This document shows, piece by piece, positions 5,088 to 8,257 of a stretch of 8,257 nt of DNA. The notes below the pieces were generated by a model that was given only the letters and a program-made list of their open reading frames with translations, was not told where the DNA came from and ran no database searches. The stretch's first letter is position 1, and the number at the start of each line of letters is the position of its first letter. This DNA is from Planctomycetota bacterium (GTDB taxonomy: Bacteria; Planctomycetota; Phycisphaerae; WQYP01; JAJZKY01). Location of the stretch: NCBI GenBank assembly GCA_021803885.1, contig JAJZKY010000173.1:1-8257 (forward strand), written 5' to 3'. The position numbers and the translations under genes were made by a program.

Positions 5088-8000
5088 TTAAGGCTCAACC
5101 GCCTGCAAGACCTGCTGATGAGTAATTCCCGCTTGAGGGAAACCGGCCGGCCAAATACTGACCATCGCGGCACTGGACGCCGTATCAGCGTTGTAGGCCA
5201 GGGTAATGCCAACATAAAACCGGGGTATTTCACGCACGAGGCTGACTTCCGTCAGCACATTCTGTCCCAGGGCAAAGTCGTAGCTTTCGGCCGCGGCAAC
5301 CGAGTATTTACTTGTGAGTTTATAGGAAATCGCCGCCGTCCATTGATCAGAATCCACTGCGCGGATGTACCGGTTGCCCAGGAAATAACTTAAATTCGGC
5401 GATTGATTGACCTCGATCCCCGAATCCAACTCTTCCAACTGTTGCAGGTCAATGTTCCAACTTTCATCCGCCAGGAACTCCACATCAGCTCCGGCACGCC
5501 AGGTAAAATTAGCGTTGATGCTGTCTGCGATCTGGCTAAGCTCGGGTCGGCTCCAGTCATAATATCCGATCAGCGGATTGCCAAAATCACTGGTGGAGAA
5601 TGGCGCGCCGGCATATTGCGCGTTATTGGGATCAAAGGGACCGGAGAGATGATTGTTCCAGAAGACATCCGCCGCCACGTTGAATGTAATCCAATCCACA
5701 ATCTGCCGATCACCGGGACGACCACGCTTGGTTTGCAGTGTTTGCCGAAGCGCAAATTCCGCCCCGCTGGCATCGGTAATACCCTCGACATTCCGATCAA
5801 AAGGTTGCAGATAGCCCTGCTGCACATTGGCACCGGTGGCGAACATGCTGACCTGCGGCTCAATAATATGCCGCAACTGATCCACATCCAGTAAATCCGA
5901 CTTAACATTCGGATAGAGTTTCCAGAACGTGGTGGAACTGCGAAAGCCCACGGTTCCCCAGGCCCGCGTGGTGCCACCGCCGACCTGATTATTTGCCGCC
6001 GGAAAGTTTGTGTCCCAATACGTCAACCGTCCGCTGACAAAGGGATCAAACTGCACCGGCCCCACCGCCACAGGAAAATCAATTTCCTGCCTGGAATCAG
6101 CCCGCGCAACAGGCTGATCCGTCCATCCATTGTTCAGGTAATACTGTGAAAAAGTTTCATTGGGATTCAGTCCCGGAAAGTTCAATTGCAGTGCCCGCAC
6201 GCCGGAAGTGGTGTTACTGAACTGATCATTAATTATGCCGCCGCTGGTATCACTGTAATAGGTGAACAGGCCCAGTATTTTGTCCCCCTCGCGGTAGTAG
6301 TGGGCTTCCGGGTAACGCTGCACGGTGTACTCATTATTTTCCAAATCCGCATTGGTGATAAAACCACTCAAGTTCCATTTGCCCAGTGCCGTGAACGCTT
6401 CGGTATCATGTTGCTGCTTAACATAAACGGAGGTCTGCTGCTCCGGGGCGGTGGCATATTCATTTTCAAAATATTGTTCAAGATAATTTGGATCCGAAAC
6501 ATAGCTGCCCTCGACGGCCACGCTCCATTGATTGGACAATTGCTGTAAATGCCGCGCGAAAATAAACCCACGGGTGTGTTGCGGAACCGGTAAATTATCC
6601 CGATTTGCACCCAATTGATCGGTGCCGGTGTCATATATCAATGAACTGTTGAGTACCCCACGCATGTCGGGCCGATCATACGTGGCATTAACCCCCGTGG
6701 ACGGCCCGCGGCTGGTGTATTCATTGAGGTCAACATCCGCTTCGACGCCACCCGGAGGTGTAATTCCCATGAGTTCCAGGAGATTCCAATCCGTTTGCAC
6801 GGTGGCTCCTAAAATACTGGTGTCACCAACACTCACCGACTTCAGCGGGGATGGACTTTGCTGGGTGGTGCCGGAAACGTAAGGCCAATAAAAAAATGGC
6901 ACGCCCAGAAAATTGCCCGTGGTATTGGTGGAAGAAAAAGCATAATACGCCGTCTTGGGTGTTGTACCCGGCGGTGCCGGCGCGGCCACACTGCGCAACG
7001 TCATGGCGCTGGCCCCAATATAATAATGCGGATGGTAAAATTCATCGGTGGACAGCTTGACCGACTTGGCCTCAAACTCACCCTGTGCTACCTGGATAAT
7101 CTCTTTCGCCCGCATGTACAGCGGAGATTTGGCTGCGACAGCCTCCCCGCTTAGCACCGCATTGAGCAAAATCGCCCGGTTCGTGGTGAAATCATAATAT
7201 ACCTGGTCCGCATGTAGAGTCTGATCGCCATAGGTCACTGTCACATCGCCATCCAGATACACACCTTGGACCTTTTGGGTCAGTGTGCCAACCGGATGGG
7301 TGGCGACTGGCCGGCTGGTTGCGCCGCCATGGCCCGCCGGACTGAACATCACGGCATCATTAGCCCGTAATTCCAAAGCATTATGCCCGGGTAATTGCCG
7401 GAACAGAAAGAATTCTCCCTTCGCCACCGTCACCCGTTGACCACCGATCACTTCTTCGGTAATGATATTTCCGGTCGCCATGACGGTGGGGGTTGGCGGG
7501 GCCGGGGTGGGTGGCGGCACCGGCCTGGAAACAGCAGTTGGGACCGCGGCGGGCTTGGGTACCATTGTCGGAAGCGGTGCTATCGGCACCCGTGAGCCTT
7601 TGGCAAACCAGCCATTACGCAGCGCCAGTTCCGTTGGTGAAATCTCGATGGTCGGTATCGCGGGTTGACCGAGCGGAGCCGCGGCCATTTCCTCAATAAG
7701 CTTGATCCCGCGCAGCACAATGGGATTGTGCGATTCATTGAGTGCAATCGGCGGCGGCCCGGCCAGACGCACGCGTGCCGTAATCCGGGTTGTTACCAGC
7801 ATTTCGTTGGAAGTGCTTACTGCCGTCCCGGCGGCCCCTTCGCGAATAACCACATGACCGGCCAGATAAATCTGCACCTTAAAAAACCCGGATTGTCCGG
7901 TTCCCTGTGGATACAACCAGATGGCCGCATGATCGGCGGCAAGTCGGCGATACCCGACATGGATACGCACATGCCCCGTCGCCAGCATCTGCACGGTTCC

Positions 8001-8246
8001 GCCATTATTTTCCCATGTTGTGGTATGTTCTGCCGCCACGATCAGAGGCACACCAATGGATCCCGTGGGCTTGAGAATCGGATAAATCGTTGGCATTATG
8101 GGTTGTTCAATACTTTGAGCTTGCAGCCCACATACGCCGGCACCAATGGTTGCCACAATCGCAGCCGTAACAGCTCCGCGGAACCACCCGCGTTTTGTGG
8201 CGCGAGCCTGAAGAATATTCTGCTTGTCGCTGCCTACTATTGTCAC
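5088..8246 (-). CDS. lptD: LptD-like outer-membrane LPS-assembly protein with two OstA-like domains, 1052 aa (start near window edge)
   Basis: LptD is the outer-membrane barrel that, with LptE, places LPS in the outer leaflet. Here a basic region and hydrophobic core (19-41) end in LQAQS, a likely signal peptide. Residues about 70-190 form a first OstA/LptA-like beta-jellyroll. A proline-rich linker (about 222-254, PPPTPAPPTP inside) follows. A second OstA-like domain spans about 275-420, with VYLDGDVTVTYGDQTLHADQ at 329-348. The barrel starts with GVPFFYWPY (448-456), a hallmark of LptD, and includes LRHIIEP (791-797). E. coli LptD is about 780 aa, so this one is long. Only one cysteine (Cys39, in the signal peptide) is present, so the disulfides of E. 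coli LptD are absent. The start shown is GTG; no in-frame stop appears before the right edge and the ribosome binding site is poor, so the true start could lie further upstream. It is the first visible gene of a three-gene minus-strand set. Confidence 0.85.
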   Translation of the reverse strand: MTIVGSDKQNILQARATKRGWFRGAVTAAIVATIGAGVCGLQAQSIEQPIMPTIYPILKPTGSIGVPLIVAAEHTTTWENNGGTVQMLATGHVRIHVGYRRLAADHAAIWLYPQGTGQSGFFKVQIYLAGHVVIREGAAGTAVSTSNEMLVTTRITARVRLAGPPPIALNESHNPIVLRGIKLIEEMAAAPLGQPAIPTIEISPTELALRNGWFAKGSRVPIAPLPTMVPKPAAVPTAVSRPVPPPTPAPPTPTVMATGNIITEEVIGGQRVTVAKGEFFLFRQLPGHNALELRANDAVMFSPAGHGGATSRPVATHPVGTLTQKVQGVYLDGDVTVTYGDQTLHADQVYYDFTTNRAILLNAVLSGEAVAAKSPLYMRAKEIIQVAQGEFEAKSVKLSTDEFYHPHYYIGASAMTLRSVAAPAPPGTTPKTAYYAFSSTNTTGNFLGVPFFYWPYVSGTTQQSPSPLKSVSVGDTSILGATVQTDWNLLELMGITPPGGVEADVDLNEYTSRGPSTGVNATYDRPDMRGVLNSSLIYDTGTDQLGANRDNLPVPQHTRGFIFARHLQQLSNQWSVAVEGSYVSDPNYLEQYFENEYATAPEQQTSVYVKQQHDTEAFTALGKWNLSGFITNADLENNEYTVQRYPEAHYYREGDKILGLFTYYSDTSGGIINDQFSNTTSGVRALQLNFPGLNPNETFSQYYLNNGWTDQPVARADSRQEIDFPVAVGPVQFDPFVSGRLTYWDTNFPAANNQVGGGTTRAWGTVGFRSSTTFWKLYPNVKSDLLDVDQLRHIIEPQVSMFATGANVQQGYLQPFDRNVEGITDASGAEFALRQTLQTKRGRPGDRQIVDWITFNVAADVFWNNHLSGPFDPNNAQYAGAPFSTSDFGNPLIGYYDWSRPELSQIADSINANFTWRAGADVEFLADESWNIDLQQLEELDSGIEVNQSPNLSYFLGNRYIRAVDSDQWTAAISYKLTSKYSVAAAESYDFALGQNVLTEVSLVREIPRFYVGITLAYNADTASSAAMVSIWPAGFPQAGITHQQVLQAVEP
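7488..7511 (+). other. G-quadruplex motif inside the lptD-like gene
   Basis: Four G-runs of 5, 4, 4 and 3 bases are separated by loops of 5, 2 and 1 bases, which fits the canonical G3+N1-7 pattern. It lies on the plus strand, the template strand of the lptD-like gene. It is the complement of the codons for the proline-rich linker, so it may simply be a by-product of proline codons. Confidence 0.5.
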
Positions 8247-8257
8247 AATCCCGCTCA

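Noticed and set aside
5075..5233. N-terminal extension of the beta-barrel protein into the lptD-like gene (53 more residues)
   Set aside because: The extension is the shadow of lptD coding sequence in another frame and would place the signal peptide internally.
5403..5894. Plus-strand open frame of 163 codons opposite the lptD-like gene, and similar ones at 4938-5393 and 2514-2969
   Set aside because: All lie antisense to genes with clear domains and have no recognisable motifs or convincing starts.
1..8257. Mobile element, phage, toxin-antitoxin, CRISPR or defence system
   Set aside because: No transposase, integrase, terminal inverted repeats, regular spacer-repeat array or defence domains were seen; the genes look like ordinary chromosomal housekeeping and envelope genes.

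Overview
The window comes from a diderm (Gram-negative-type) bacterium, because it carries an LptD-like outer-membrane assembly protein and a second predicted outer-membrane beta-barrel. The layout of the LptD-like protein (extra OstA-like domain, proline-rich linker), a twin zinc-ribbon protein, and mid-range G+C with short repeats in the spacers make me lean towards Planctomycetota, perhaps Phycisphaerae. That placement is an impression from sequence style and was not tested by a search.

Left part (1-2321). The 3' end of an RlmI-type rRNA methyltransferase gene runs off the left edge (+). It converges with a small gene for a protein with two TFIIB-type zinc ribbons (-). A divergent spacer of about 520 bp follows. 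It holds short direct repeats, an AT-rich 9-bp-arm palindrome, several GC-rich hairpins and a perfect 14-bp palindrome. On its far side lies an intact family-2 polyphosphate kinase gene (+), which starts at 1482 behind a good Shine-Dalgarno sequence.

Right part (2459-8257). Three genes lie head to tail on the minus strand, with gaps of only 13 and 42 bp: an LptD-like protein (1052 aa), a 356-aa signal-peptide-bearing beta-barrel, and a 500-aa polytopic M48 metalloprotease. They look like one transcription unit. LptD receives lipopolysaccharide (LPS) at the outer membrane. The second protein probably sits in the same membrane. In E. coli, proteases of the M48 family (BepA, HtpX) police LptD assembly or membrane proteins. 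The inferred theme is therefore outer-membrane biogenesis plus its quality control. The polyphosphate kinase and zinc-ribbon genes are separate units with no visible link to it.

No mobile element, CRISPR array, tRNA or rRNA was seen. The most interesting leads are the lptD-barrel-M48 gene set, the duplicated OstA-like architecture of the LptD-like protein, and the dense palindrome and hairpin content upstream of the polyphosphate kinase gene.
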